Below are positions 54,591 through 63,739 of a DNA stretch of 64,000 nt, in pieces; the stretch's first letter is position 1; every line of letters begins with the position of its first letter. The notes beneath the pieces are model-generated. The model saw nothing but the letters and a program-made list of their open reading frames with translations. It made no database searches and was not told the origin of the DNA. The DNA comes from Clostridia bacterium (GTDB lineage: Bacteria; Bacillota; Clostridia; Saccharofermentanales; Saccharofermentanaceae), in contig JAKSRG010000011.1 in assembly GCA_024403735.1 (NCBI GenBank), positions 1 through 64,000 on the forward strand, read 5' to 3'. The position numbers and the translations under genes were made by a program.

Positions 54591-54620
54591 GAAAACTTCC
54601 ATAGATTTATGGAAGTTTTC
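54591..54620 (-). terminator. Terminator of the M1-like lipoprotein gene
   Basis: Perfect 13-bp stem GAAAACTTCCATA/TATGGAAGTTTTC with a GATT loop; TTTTT follows on the minus strand. Confidence 0.93.
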
Positions 54621-54657
54621 AAACTTTTTTAATATAAATAGCACAAAAGATTAATCA

Positions 54658-56238
54658 TTAATCATATACAACGAAGTATTTCTCAATCAAAGGTTCCAAA
54701 TCCTCATCTGTATGACTTCTGAAAATATTGAGAACATCATCTGTATTTGCCTGCTTAAGAAGGAATGTATCGTAAATCTCTTTAAGTGAATCATAGAATG
54801 CATCATCACCCATAAGTGCATGCAACTCATCCAAGAATGTAGGACCTACAGAGTAAGCATTAACAACATAATCTCTATCAGAAGCTACTGTGATAAGAGT
54901 GAAATCATAATAACCTTCAATAAGTTCCCATGTCTCCTCATCAATCAACATTCCCTCTGGAGCTTCACCAATTGAATCCATGTAGAGATAAGAAATGTAA
55001 GATGTGATACTCTCATCAAGCCATGGCTCCTCGTACTCATCATTACCAATCATGAGGTAGAACCACTCATGACCAAGTTCATGTGCGAGTACATACGCAT
55101 CCTTAAGAGCTTCAGCAGCATTAACAGTAACAAGTTCAGGATATTCCATACCCTGTGCAGCTGAAAGATCAATCAAACATACATCAATTGAATCATATAA
55201 GTACTCACCGATCATTTCATTATAGAAAGTGATGATTGACTTAGTCTGTTCAGCAATTGTTGGGAACTCACTATCGAGTGAAGATGGTCCAAATACAGTA
55301 ATATGAATGCCGTTATAATCATCTTCATACTTTGTATGATTTGTAGCTAACATGATTGTGAAATCACGAACATAACTCTGAGTTGAGTGATATGAAGTAC
55401 CATCGAACTCTGGGTTACCAGTCATTACTACTTGGAACTCACTAGGACAAGTAAAAGTTACATCGTAATATGCAGTCTCACTATTAAAGCTCTCACCAAC
55501 ATGAACATATTCATGTGTCTGCCATACACCATCTTCATAGAGGGCTAATACAGGAAGAGCATTACCAAGTGCAACCAATTCAAATTCATCGCATTTAACA
55601 TATCCGTATCTATCCTCAGCATAAGGAATATGGATTAAGAAATCTGTAACAACTGTGATTGTCTCACCATCCAAAAGTGGCTGGCTAAGTGGTGTTCGAA
55701 GTGAGCTTAGATCCTTACCACGAACCAACTCAATATCAGTAGTCTTTCCATCAATTGTTATGCTTGAATTAGAGAAAATTGTTGGCTCATAATTCTGATA
55801 TGCTCTTGCAGTATAAAAAGGAGTTGTTGTCCAGTCTTCGAAAACAATATCCTTCCAAGCATCGCCAGAACAATTCTTAACATTAGCAATCATTGTTCCA
55901 CTAAGTGTCTGGTCATCGTTATTGTAAACGAGATTAAAAGTATAACTTGTCTCTGCTGTTAGTCCATCTACAAACTCAGCTTCACTTATTACTTCAATGT
56001 CTGGTACATCAGTATCTGAAGGCTCAGTCTCTTCTGTTTCTGAAGGTTCCTCAGTTTCTTTAGTTTCCTCAGTTTCCTCAGTCTCTTCAGGATCCTCATC
56101 TTCATCGACAGTCTCCTCTATCTCCTCATCATCTTTGTCTTTCTTGCTCTTCTTGTCATTATCTTTACTCTGACAAGCAACCATAAGAAGCATCGCAAGA
56201 CAAAGTGTAAGTGCGATGAACTTTTTACAATTCTTCAT
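54658..56238 (-). CDS. M1-family-like metallopeptidase lipoprotein
   Basis: 526 residues. Signal peptide with LMVAC|Q lipobox, then a Lys-rich and a long Glu/Thr-rich tether (TEETEETKETEE) of about 60 residues. The catalytic part has H386-ELGH-390 with E409 exactly 18 residues later (EPWLDES), the M1 zinc site, and QGMEYPELV in place of the GAMEN exopeptidase motif. It is shorter than true M1 aminopeptidases, lacking the C-terminal helical domain. Likely trims peptides at the cell surface. Follows the MutS-like gene by 20 bases. Confidence 0.88.
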   Translation of the reverse strand: MKNCKKFIALTLCLAMLLMVACQSKDNDKKSKKDKDDEEIEETVDEDEDPEETEETEETKETEEPSETEETEPSDTDVPDIEVISEAEFVDGLTAETSYTFNLVYNNDDQTLSGTMIANVKNCSGDAWKDIVFEDWTTTPFYTARAYQNYEPTIFSNSSITIDGKTTDIELVRGKDLSSLRTPLSQPLLDGETITVVTDFLIHIPYAEDRYGYVKCDEFELVALGNALPVLALYEDGVWQTHEYVHVGESFNSETAYYDVTFTCPSEFQVVMTGNPEFDGTSYHSTQSYVRDFTIMLATNHTKYEDDYNGIHITVFGPSSLDSEFPTIAEQTKSIITFYNEMIGEYLYDSIDVCLIDLSAAQGMEYPELVTVNAAEALKDAYVLAHELGHEWFYLMIGNDEYEEPWLDESITSYISYLYMDSIGEAPEGMLIDEETWELIEGYYDFTLITVASDRDYVVNAYSVGPTFLDELHALMGDDAFYDSLKEIYDTFLLKQANTDDVLNIFRSHTDEDLEPLIEKYFVVYD

Positions 56239-56258
56239 ACATCATATCTCCTACATTC

Positions 56259-57992
56259 TTATTCTGTTAACATCTCAAATGTTACGCCGTATTTTTCAGC
56301 AATGTCCCTAGCATACGACAAACCTTCCGGAGGAGCAACCTCTACTTTGAAAGAACGGTTAGCACCCTCATTTTTAACCACGAGAGATGAAGCCTTATAT
56401 TTACTACTACTCTCATTAATCTGACCAGCATCATAAGCTAGCTTATGCATATGGGTGTTATAGATTGTACGTATACCTTTATTGATAATCGCCTTTACGG
56501 AATCACAAGCGATATAATAACCTTCTTCAAAAGAAGTAGTCGAGAATGTCTCATTCAACAACATCAAGCTATCACTAGTAGCGTCCTTATAAATCTCCTT
56601 AAATCTAACGCACTCTTCACCAAGTCTTCCAAGATCAAGTGTCTTATCCTCGTCAGCTGGAAAATGAGTAAATATGCTATCTACAGGAACATATCTAAAC
56701 TCTTTACAAGGCACGTATATTCCGCCCTGCGCTAGTACGAATAGAATTCCTACAGCCTGAGTAATAGTTGTCTTACCACCACGGTTAGCACCAGTAAGAA
56801 TATATGCTGTATGCTCATCATCGAAAACTAAATCGTTATCAACTACCTCATCACCCTTATTAAGCGAAGTAGCAAGCTTAAGGTTATATAAACCCTTGGC
56901 ATCCATTCGAAGACCAGAATTCCCTTGTTCCTCAATAATTGATGCCTCACAGAAAGCCATACCCTTTGACATACAATTCTCGATGAACTCAGCAAATCTA
57001 ATGTAATACATAAATTCAGGGATAAGCTTAGTAATATTAACAATCGCGATATTCACGTACTTAGAGATTATCTCTCTAAGGCGCTTAACTGTTATATCGA
57101 GCATCTTATTAACTACTTTATCAAGATAGAATGTTGCACTCTCAGTTCCGTCATTCTCAGGAACACTAACAATAGATGAGCGAATACGTGAATCAACAAA
57201 AGGAGCACTCTGAAGAGCCATATAAGCTCCAAGCTTTTCTATCTTTCCTCCGATGTTACTACCCTCTTTATCTACCTGGTGGTAATGCATATCACCATTC
57301 CAGTCAGTTCCATCATGGATCTTGTCACGGGAAACAATCGCATCTGTGAAGTTACTAATCACATTAGACTTCTTAAACTGCTTGTTATTCACAGAAATAA
57401 GACCTAAGCTAGTAGCTTCAAATCTCGAATTCAAATTAATACCTACCGTAACACTCTGGATATCAGAAGTCTGAGCCTTAAGTTCAGATATATCCTTCTT
57501 CATCTCAGCAAAACAAGCTTCGTTATAAATTGAATCAATATAATCTCTTAGGCTAATCATGCCCTCTGATTTAATATCTGCACCAGACAAACATTCTCGA
57601 ATAGCTTCGACAGTCTTAATATAATCGTCAATCTCCTCCATACGATGGAGCAAATCCCATATTCCGAGCTTCTCATCAGCATCTTTCTTCATTGCACCAT
57701 AATCTTTGAGGAACATGATGTGATCTAATAAATCCATAATCGTCTTTCTCATAGAAGGAAGATTAAGCACATCAACGAATACCTTCTGACGATACTTGGC
57801 TACTCTAGGATCATTAGTCATATTAGAGATAATGGACATCATAAGGGCCTGTTCCTTAGGATTCTGAGCAAGCTTACTACAAAGTGTATCAAGACCTAGG
57901 TCATGACAAGCAACAGGACTTAACTGCTTATAAACAGTATCTTCATAATATGGGAACAATATACTAATCTGCTTCTCACCACGACTGCTCAT
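56259..57992 (-). CDS. MutS-like ATPase with altered Walker B
   Basis: 577 residues. The C-terminal third is a MutS-type ABC ATPase: Walker A LTGANRGGKTT, then VPCKEFRYVPVDSIFTHF, and THMHKLAYDA as the His loop. The Walker B and following signature read LLNETFSTTSFEEG, where MutS has LLDELGRGTS, so the Walker B Asp is Asn and the GRG is lost. No mismatch-binding (Phe-x-Glu) domain is visible; the N-terminal part is helical lever and clamp-like. One of the uncharacterised MutS homologs, not a canonical MutS1/MutS2. Ribosome site GGAGG. Cotranscribed with the M1-like lipoprotein. Confidence 0.82.
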   Translation of the reverse strand: MSSRGEKQISILFPYYEDTVYKQLSPVACHDLGLDTLCSKLAQNPKEQALMMSIISNMTNDPRVAKYRQKVFVDVLNLPSMRKTIMDLLDHIMFLKDYGAMKKDADEKLGIWDLLHRMEEIDDYIKTVEAIRECLSGADIKSEGMISLRDYIDSIYNEACFAEMKKDISELKAQTSDIQSVTVGINLNSRFEATSLGLISVNNKQFKKSNVISNFTDAIVSRDKIHDGTDWNGDMHYHQVDKEGSNIGGKIEKLGAYMALQSAPFVDSRIRSSIVSVPENDGTESATFYLDKVVNKMLDITVKRLREIISKYVNIAIVNITKLIPEFMYYIRFAEFIENCMSKGMAFCEASIIEEQGNSGLRMDAKGLYNLKLATSLNKGDEVVDNDLVFDDEHTAYILTGANRGGKTTITQAVGILFVLAQGGIYVPCKEFRYVPVDSIFTHFPADEDKTLDLGRLGEECVRFKEIYKDATSDSLMLLNETFSTTSFEEGYYIACDSVKAIINKGIRTIYNTHMHKLAYDAGQINESSSKYKASSLVVKNEGANRSFKVEVAPPEGLSYARDIAEKYGVTFEMLTE

Positions 57993-58081
57993 AGTTCTAC
58001 CTCCAAAAATTCACTAAAACCATTATGCCACAAATATATACTATTTTAAGAAGCAGATAGCAATCGATGAGATGATATGAA

Positions 58082-58128
58082 TGTAACAATGTTACAAAGT
58101 TAGTTGTATCAGTGTTTTCGAGATAGTC
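58082..58128. promoter_or_regulatory. Palindrome and recurrent motif between the nickel transporter and MutS-like genes
   Basis: TGTAACAATGTTACA (58082-58096) is a palindrome about 90 bases upstream of the MutS-like start. GTGTTTTCGAGATAGTC (58112-58128) is identical to a stretch inside the DUF3267 gene and lies 12 bases after the transporter stop codon. Confidence 0.45.
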
Positions 58129-58139
58129 TTATCAATATC

Positions 58140-58862
58140 TTAGTTCCTGCCCTGAAGACAGAATGGAAGCTCAAGGCTATTAGCTTCTAGGAGGATTTTG
58201 TCAGTTAATATATCGTCCACCTTACCGTCTGCAACAATCTGGCCATCGCGAATGAGCAGAACTCTGTCACAAGTATCAAGAATGAAGTCCAGATCATGTG
58301 ATGCGATAATCTTTGTGAGAGGGATTTTGTTAAGCATATTAATGAGCACTCGTCTGTTATGTGGGTCGAGTGCAGCTGATGGCTCATCCATCATTAGCAC
58401 ATCTGGCTCCATAGTAAGTATCGTAGCAATAGAAGCCATCTTCTTCTCACCTGCAGAGATTTTGTGATTGTATCTATCCTTAAGATGACTAATTCCCAAT
58501 GTCTCTAGCATCTTAGTAGCTTTCTCAAGGGCATCAGGCTTACTCATTCCGTAATTGATTGGCCCAAAAACCATATCATCGATTACAGTAGGCATGAACA
58601 TCTGATTATCAGAATCCTGAATGACATATCCTATCTTCTTACGAACTTCGCTCAAAGTCTTGTTACTAAGAGTAATATCGTCGACTTTTATAGAGCCTTC
58701 TGTAGTAATCAATCCCACCAAAGACTTAAGAAGTGTACTTTTACCAGCGCCGTTAGCTCCGATTAAGCCAACTCTCTCTCCTCTATTAATCTTGAATGAT
58801 ACGCTATTAAGTGACTTTTTGTCGTCAGAATAAGAATAAGATACGTTTTGTAATTCAATCAT
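58140..58862 (-). CDS. Nickel ECF transporter ATPase (NikO/CbiO-like)
   Basis: 240 residues. Walker A GANGAGKST, Q-loop in YVIQDSDNQMF, signature ISAGEKKM (a variant of LSGGQ usual in ECF ATPases), Walker B VLMMDEPSAALD and switch His in IASHDLDF. It powers metal uptake with the T and S components encoded just upstream. Last gene of the lar-nik operon. No strong terminator is visible behind it. Confidence 0.92.
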   Translation of the reverse strand: MIELQNVSYSYSDDKKSLNSVSFKINRGERVGLIGANGAGKSTLLKSLVGLITTEGSIKVDDITLSNKTLSEVRKKIGYVIQDSDNQMFMPTVIDDMVFGPINYGMSKPDALEKATKMLETLGISHLKDRYNHKISAGEKKMASIATILTMEPDVLMMDEPSAALDPHNRRVLINMLNKIPLTKIIASHDLDFILDTCDRVLLIRDGQIVADGKVDDILTDKILLEANSLELPFCLQGRN

Positions 58863-58871
58863 AGTAACTCC

Positions 58872-59672
58872 TTATGTAAATAGTGAACCAATAAGGCTAG
58901 GAATGTTATAGAACCTACACACGAGAATTAGTAGGCAAAAGATAGCTGCATAGAGTTTGGAAAATCGGTTCTTCTCTCTAGTAAAGCGATAATCGTACTC
59001 GCCCTTGAAGCCACGCAAATTCATGCTCTCGTATAAACTAGTCGCCTTATCCATACTTCTTAATATCAACTGACCTAAAAAAGATCCCCATGCACTAACA
59101 TGAATACCATTTTGTCTAGGTGCGCGAAGCATGTAGCTATCGTACATTATGGCAACTTCATCGAGCATTATTCCAATATATCGATATGTTAGGAGTATCA
59201 ATACAACTAATATTCGTGGAACAAACAGCTTACGCATCGCACTACATATCTCTTCGATAGGAGTAGTAGCAATCAAAATGAAAGATGCCATAAGGCTAAA
59301 TACACCCTTCATCATAAGTGTGACCATAGATACCATGCCACCAGTCACTGCGAAAGTTCCAATATGGAATAACACATCCTTATCAAAAAATGGATTGAAT
59401 AGTCCTACCAAGATGACCAGAGGGAGAACTAATCGTAGTTTCTTGAAGCATGTCGATACAGAGATTGTACTGATACTATATACAATAAGCGGAAATAGAA
59501 TTAAGACTACTAGGCCAACAATATCGTATTTATGGAAGGACATAACTACAACTATATAGAAAATAGTTGTTAGTAACTTAGAAAGAGGACAAAAAGAATG
59601 AATTGGTGACTTAAGTGTCGCCAACTCATCCATTGCTTTAAGTTCTCTAGAAGCTTCCATCGCTTTATTCAT
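58872..59672 (-). CDS. Nickel ECF transporter transmembrane component (NikQ/CbiQ-like)
   Basis: 266 residues with five to six helices. The coupling motifs of ECF T-components are present: LRAPRQNGIHVSAWGS and ESMNLRGFKGEY (A-R-G type helices that contact the ATPase). Links the ATPase to the NikMN substrate-binding component. The ATG at 59672 has GGAG 12 bases upstream; a second ATG 12 bases later is possible. Confidence 0.9.
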   Translation of the reverse strand: MNKAMEASRELKAMDELATLKSPIHSFCPLSKLLTTIFYIVVVMSFHKYDIVGLVVLILFPLIVYSISTISVSTCFKKLRLVLPLVILVGLFNPFFDKDVLFHIGTFAVTGGMVSMVTLMMKGVFSLMASFILIATTPIEEICSAMRKLFVPRILVVLILLTYRYIGIMLDEVAIMYDSYMLRAPRQNGIHVSAWGSFLGQLILRSMDKATSLYESMNLRGFKGEYDYRFTREKNRFSKLYAAIFCLLILVCRFYNIPSLIGSLFT

Positions 59673-59704
59673 TAAATACGATATCTCCAGTTCAACGTTA
59701 AATA

Positions 59705-60787
59705 TTACGCATTAGCAGCATGTTTATTCTTATAAGATTTACCAACTAGGCAAATACCAATAGCAAGTACTGCTACAATACCAGATCCAACCAAACCTGA
59801 TACAGTTGTACCAAGTGGGTTATCCTCATCGTTAGCAAACGCATAATCAGGAAAGACTGATGTCTTCTCCTGAATAGCGGCTGAAGTTTCAGACATTGAA
59901 CTAGTTAATCCATAATCTTCTTCATCTAATCCAAGATTCTCAGAATAACCAGCTTCACCATTACCGAACAAGCTCCACTCAAGTCCATCTGGATTTGAGC
60001 TAGCAAGAAGTGACAAACCTCCTCCGACAATTGCAACTACAATAGCAAGAGTAAGGATAGTAGTTCCTAACTTAAGCTTATTCTTAACTCCATCCTTCAT
60101 CTGAACATCTTTAATCAACTCAGGTCTTGTCTCATATACAAAGATAAGAACTGCTGATGTAACCAATCCCTCAATCAGGCCAATGAAGAAATGAATTGGC
60201 TGCATAAGTGTCAAGAAAGCGCCAAATGGAATATCTGTGATACCAGATAAAGATGTCTCAATAACAACAGAGAAAGCACCGAGTTGCAATGTGAGTATGC
60301 AGCCAATAATACTGCTAAGAATAATCTTAATTCTATTAGCTACCTTACTACCCTTGCTAGCTAGTAAGTTACTTCTCATTATTGGTCTGTAGATTAAGAA
60401 ATATCCGACAAAACATCCGTAGAATGCCATATTCCAAATATTAGTACCGAGCGCCATCAATCCGCCATCAGCAAAGAACAAGCACTGTATTAAGAGGACC
60501 GCGATCATAGACAAAAAACCAGCCCAAGGGCCGAGGAGTGCCGTAAGCATCATACCTCCGCATAGATGTCCTGACGATCCTGTTCCAGGAATTGTATAGT
60601 TAATCATCTGACCAGCGAATACCAGCGCAGACATTACTGCCATCGTAGGAATTCTCTTATGAGATACATCTAAATCAACTTTATCCTCTTTCTTAATATT
60701 CCAAATAGAAAGACCTGCTACCGAAGCAGAAGCAACATACATAGTAGTTGCAACAGCTGGAGCAAGAAGCGCATCTGCCATATGCAT
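59705..60787 (-). CDS. Nickel/cobalt S-component NikMN (CbiM fused to PDGLE domain)
   Basis: 360 residues. Begins MHMADALLAP: in this family the free N-terminus and His2 bind the metal, so the start is fixed exactly here. SGHLCGGMMLTALLGPWAG supplies the further His. About seven helices form the CbiM part; residues about 235-360 are the NikN-like part with two helices and SSNPDGLEWSLF (the PDGLE signature). Two bases after larC, with its ribosome site inside the larC stop region. Nickel rather than cobalt is inferred from the lar neighbours. Confidence 0.92.
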   Translation of the reverse strand: MHMADALLAPAVATTMYVASASVAGLSIWNIKKEDKVDLDVSHKRIPTMAVMSALVFAGQMINYTIPGTGSSGHLCGGMMLTALLGPWAGFLSMIAVLLIQCLFFADGGLMALGTNIWNMAFYGCFVGYFLIYRPIMRSNLLASKGSKVANRIKIILSSIIGCILTLQLGAFSVVIETSLSGITDIPFGAFLTLMQPIHFFIGLIEGLVTSAVLIFVYETRPELIKDVQMKDGVKNKLKLGTTILTLAIVVAIVGGGLSLLASSNPDGLEWSLFGNGEAGYSENLGLDEEDYGLTSSMSETSAAIQEKTSVFPDYAFANDEDNPLGTTVSGLVGSGIVAVLAIGICLVGKSYKNKHAANA

Positions 60788-60789
60788 AC

Positions 60790-62094
60790 TTAAATACCTG
60801 CCTTCTTCTTAATCTCATCAATTGAAGTATTATTCTCTCTAGCTAATCTCGCCAAATCTTCATACTCATACTTCTCTCGACGTACACCATATCCTGTAGA
60901 CACCTTCTTAGTGATAGGACCAAGAGGTGTATCAACAGTAACAAACTCACGAGATAGTACATATCTCTGACATGCTTTCTCTCGAATACCAATTGTTGTT
61001 GTGTGCTCGAAAACACTCTCAACAACTTTAGCTTTATCAACTTCTCTGCAGATGACTGTAACTAAAGTACCTGGTCTGGATTTCTTCATTCCAACAGCTG
61101 TTGTAAAAACTTCAACTGCACCTGCAGCAAAAATCATCTCCTGAGCAAAACCCAATCCTTCTGCAGTCATATCATCAACATTAAAATCAAGTTCAACTAC
61201 TCTATCTGTCTTATCTTCTTCCTCGCCAAGGATTACACGCACACAGTTAGCAACTTCAAAATCTTTGTTACCCATACCATATCCAATAGCGCTGACCTTC
61301 ATAACAGGCATATCACCAAACGAAGAGGCAAAATGCTTGAGTAGAGCCGCACCAGTAGGAGTACACAACTCACCTTTTATAGAACCTCCATAGATAGGTG
61401 CATCCTTAAGAATATATGCAGTAGCTGGTGCTGGTACTGGAAGAATTCCATGAGCACACTTAACAGTTCCTGAACCAACATGAATTGGTGAAACAACTAC
61501 TCTATCCACATTTAACTTATCAAGCAAATAGCAAACAGCAGTTACATCAGCAATAGCATCCATTGTTCCGACTTCATGGAAATGAATTTCTGTTACTGGC
61601 TTATCATGTGCATGGCTCTCAGCCTCAGCAATAAGACCATATACTGCCATAACAGAATCCTTAATACTGTCAGAAATCTCAAGATGCCCTCTAACGATAT
61701 GCTCAATGTCATGCATACCACTATGATGGTGATGACTATGTCCATGCTCATGTCCGTGTTCATGTTCATGATCGTGATGATGTTCGTGATCATGCTCTTC
61801 ACCGTCATGATGATGCTCGTGCTCGTGATGGTGTTCATGGTCGTGTGCATCCTCATCATGGTGATGGTGGTGATGATGGTGTTCACCTTCCTCTTCACCA
61901 TTAACATATACGTGCATATGTGAGCCGTAAATTCCACACTTAGATGTTTTCTCGAGCTCATACTTAACACCCTCAATACCGAGTGAATTAAGTTCGGCTA
62001 CAACTTCTTCTTTGTTATCAAGTAAATCAATTAGCGCTGCTGTGAGCATGTCTCCAGCTGCACCCATATTACATTCAATATATAGAGTTCTCAT
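60790..62094 (-). CDS. larC: LarC: nickel insertase of the lactate racemase cofactor
   Basis: 434 residues, one uninterrupted frame, whereas Lactiplantibacillus makes LarC by frameshift between larC1 and larC2. Starts YIECNMGAAGDMLTAALIDL. Residues about 75-133 are an extreme His/Asp/Glu stretch, with many HxH pairs, that should bind nickel. After it come FHEVGTMDAIADVTAVCYLL, GTVKCAHGILPVPAPAT and the C-terminal half. Inserts Ni into the pincer nucleotide using CTP. Start overlaps the larB stop (ATGA). Confidence 0.95.
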   Translation of the reverse strand: MRTLYIECNMGAAGDMLTAALIDLLDNKEEVVAELNSLGIEGVKYELEKTSKCGIYGSHMHVYVNGEEEGEHHHHHHHHDEDAHDHEHHHEHEHHHDGEEHDHEHHHDHEHEHGHEHGHSHHHHSGMHDIEHIVRGHLEISDSIKDSVMAVYGLIAEAESHAHDKPVTEIHFHEVGTMDAIADVTAVCYLLDKLNVDRVVVSPIHVGSGTVKCAHGILPVPAPATAYILKDAPIYGGSIKGELCTPTGAALLKHFASSFGDMPVMKVSAIGYGMGNKDFEVANCVRVILGEEEDKTDRVVELDFNVDDMTAEGLGFAQEMIFAAGAVEVFTTAVGMKKSRPGTLVTVICREVDKAKVVESVFEHTTTIGIREKACQRYVLSREFVTVDTPLGPITKKVSTGYGVRREKYEYEDLARLARENNTSIDEIKKKAGI

Positions 62095-62846
62095 GACTTA
62101 GCCTCCATGTGATTAATCATGCTGGCAAGATATCCAGCGCCAAAACCGTTATCAATATTTACTACAGATACTCCACTTGCACATGAATTGAGCATTGATA
62201 GTAAGGCAGATAATCCTTCAAATGATGCTCCATAGCCAACTGATGTTGGAACTGCAATAACAGGACAATCAGCAAGACCTCCGATTACTGAGGCGAGTGC
62301 TCCTTCCATACCTGCAATCGCAATTATTACAGAAGCATTCATAATCTCATCCATATGCGCCAGTAGCCTATGAAGTCCAGCTACACCAACATCATAGAGA
62401 CGTATAACTTCATTACCGTGAACTTCAGCAGTGAGCGCAGCTTCTTCAGCAACAGGAACATCAGAAGTTCCTCCTGTAGCTACGACAATCTTGCCAATTC
62501 CATTTGGTACTGGAAGATTACCGATTATTCCAATCTGAGCGTCTTCTCTATAATCAAGATCAAACTTCTGCTTAACTGCTTCAGCCTTATCCTTATTCAT
62601 TCGAGTAATGAGAATTGTCTTGATATCATTACGTATCATTGTGTCAACGATAGAGATAATCTGTTCAGCAGTCTTACCAGCTCCATAAATAACTTCACTA
62701 GCGCCTTGACGAATACCTCGGTGTAAATCAATCTTCGCAAAACCAATATCTTCGAATGGTTGCTTCTTAATAGCCAAAAGCGCATCATCAACACTTACGT
62801 CGCCATTCTTAACACCTTCAAGAAGGGATCTAATATCACTATTCAT
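62091..62846 (-). CDS. larB: LarB: pyridinium biscarboxylate synthase for the nickel-pincer cofactor
   Basis: 251 residues. Carboxylates and hydrolyses nicotinic acid adenine dinucleotide in the first cofactor step. The N-terminal part (LHRGIRQGASEVIYGAGKT) is LarB-specific, and the C-terminal part resembles PurE/AIR carboxylase: VATGGTSDVPVAEEAAL, AGMEGALASVIGGLADCPVI, PTSVGYGASFEG. Ribosome site GGAGG; start overlaps the larE end by eight bases. Confidence 0.95.
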   Translation of the reverse strand: MNSDIRSLLEGVKNGDVSVDDALLAIKKQPFEDIGFAKIDLHRGIRQGASEVIYGAGKTAEQIISIVDTMIRNDIKTILITRMNKDKAEAVKQKFDLDYREDAQIGIIGNLPVPNGIGKIVVATGGTSDVPVAEEAALTAEVHGNEVIRLYDVGVAGLHRLLAHMDEIMNASVIIAIAGMEGALASVIGGLADCPVIAVPTSVGYGASFEGLSALLSMLNSCASGVSVVNIDNGFGAGYLASMINHMEAKS

Positions 62847-63591
62847 GTGGTCTTACCTCCAAATCAAGAAGCACATTCTTGTAGTATTTCTTCAAAACTC
62901 TGTTAATCTCATCTCGTAATTCAATAACCTGATTAAGTTCCTGCTTTGACACCTGTATCTTAGCGTCATCTCCAACTGATCTAATTCTGAAATCTGTAAA
63001 ACCCAATGAGAATAAATAGTCTTCGCATACTTCTGTAGCTTTGAGTTTCTCACTAGTGATTACTTCGCCTGTTGGAATTCTGGTAGCAAGGCACGCATAA
63101 GAAGGTTTATCCCATGTGAACAGATCAGCGTCTCTAGATAGATTACGGACATCACCCTTAGTTAATCCGCATAGTCTAAGAGGGGACTTAACTTCCAATT
63201 CTGCTAACGCCTTCATTCCAGGTCTATCATCAACCTTATCCGAAGCATTCGTTCCATCAATAATCACATTAAAGCCATCAGCCTTAGCTGCCTTCAAGAT
63301 GCTCTCGAAAATAACCCTCTTGCAGTAATAACATCTGTTACAAGGATTAGCTGCAACATCTTTATTAGCGAGGACATCCACTTCAATAACTTCATAATCA
63401 GCGCCGAATTTCTTAATCAATCTCATTGCATCTTTATACTCAAACTCAGGCTGAAACTGAGATTTCACATAATAAGCTTTAACAGTAGCTTTATTAGCGA
63501 TAGCTGCATACAAAAGGTATGATGAATCAACGCCACCAGAGAAAGCCAAAGCAATTTTATTATTCTCAGCAAAAAACTCTTTAATATCCAC
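62839..63591 (-). CDS. larE: LarE: sulfur transferase of the nickel-pincer cofactor
   Basis: 250 residues. PP-loop ATP-pyrophosphatase with SGGVDSS at 18-24. Adds sulfur to the pyridinium carboxylates made by LarB. C167 in the context PSYACLATRIPTG is the family's sulfur-donor position. A further triplet, C84-x2-C87-x2-C90 (NPCNRCYYCK), is visible; whether it binds a cluster or zinc is not clear. GTG start, fixed by GGAG six bases upstream. First gene of the lar-nik operon, behind a leader with a terminator-like hairpin. No larA racemase lies in the window. Confidence 0.94.
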   Translation of the reverse strand: MDIKEFFAENNKIALAFSGGVDSSYLLYAAIANKATVKAYYVKSQFQPEFEYKDAMRLIKKFGADYEVIEVDVLANKDVAANPCNRCYYCKRVIFESILKAAKADGFNVIIDGTNASDKVDDRPGMKALAELEVKSPLRLCGLTKGDVRNLSRDADLFTWDKPSYACLATRIPTGEVITSEKLKATEVCEDYLFSLGFTDFRIRSVGDDAKIQVSKQELNQVIELRDEINRVLKKYYKNVLLDLEVRPHE

Positions 63592-63616
63592 GAGTGCTCC
63601 TTATAAGCATACAAAA

Positions 63617-63651
63617 AGGCATATGACTTCCCTTGGAGAAATCATATGCCT
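63617..63651 (-). terminator. Leader terminator or attenuator upstream of larE
   Basis: Minus strand AGGCATATGA/TCATATGCCT stem followed by TTTTTG, lying between the only visible promoter and larE. Just upstream, TATGC can pair with GCATA inside the 5' arm, giving a possible alternative fold. The next gene to the right is on the other strand, so this hairpin does not end another visible gene. Confidence 0.6.
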
Positions 63652-63730
63652 CATAGCATACATAATCTAAAATAAATCATAATTACAAAAGACTTCTGTC
63701 TCGATGTATATCTTCTGATATAACAATTGA

Positions 63731-63739
63731 ATTATATCA
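63731..63739 (-). promoter_or_regulatory. Extended -10 promoter of the lar-nik operon
   Basis: Minus strand TGATATAAT with no -35 at the right distance, which suggests an activator. About 130 bases of leader follow, including TATATCAGAAGATATA and a second AGAC-AGAA-GTCT hairpin. Confidence 0.5.

Noticed and set aside
61576..61923. Met/Val-rich plus-strand ORF opposite larC
   Set aside because: Antisense reading of the His codons (CAT/CAC give ATG/GTG); no ribosome site.
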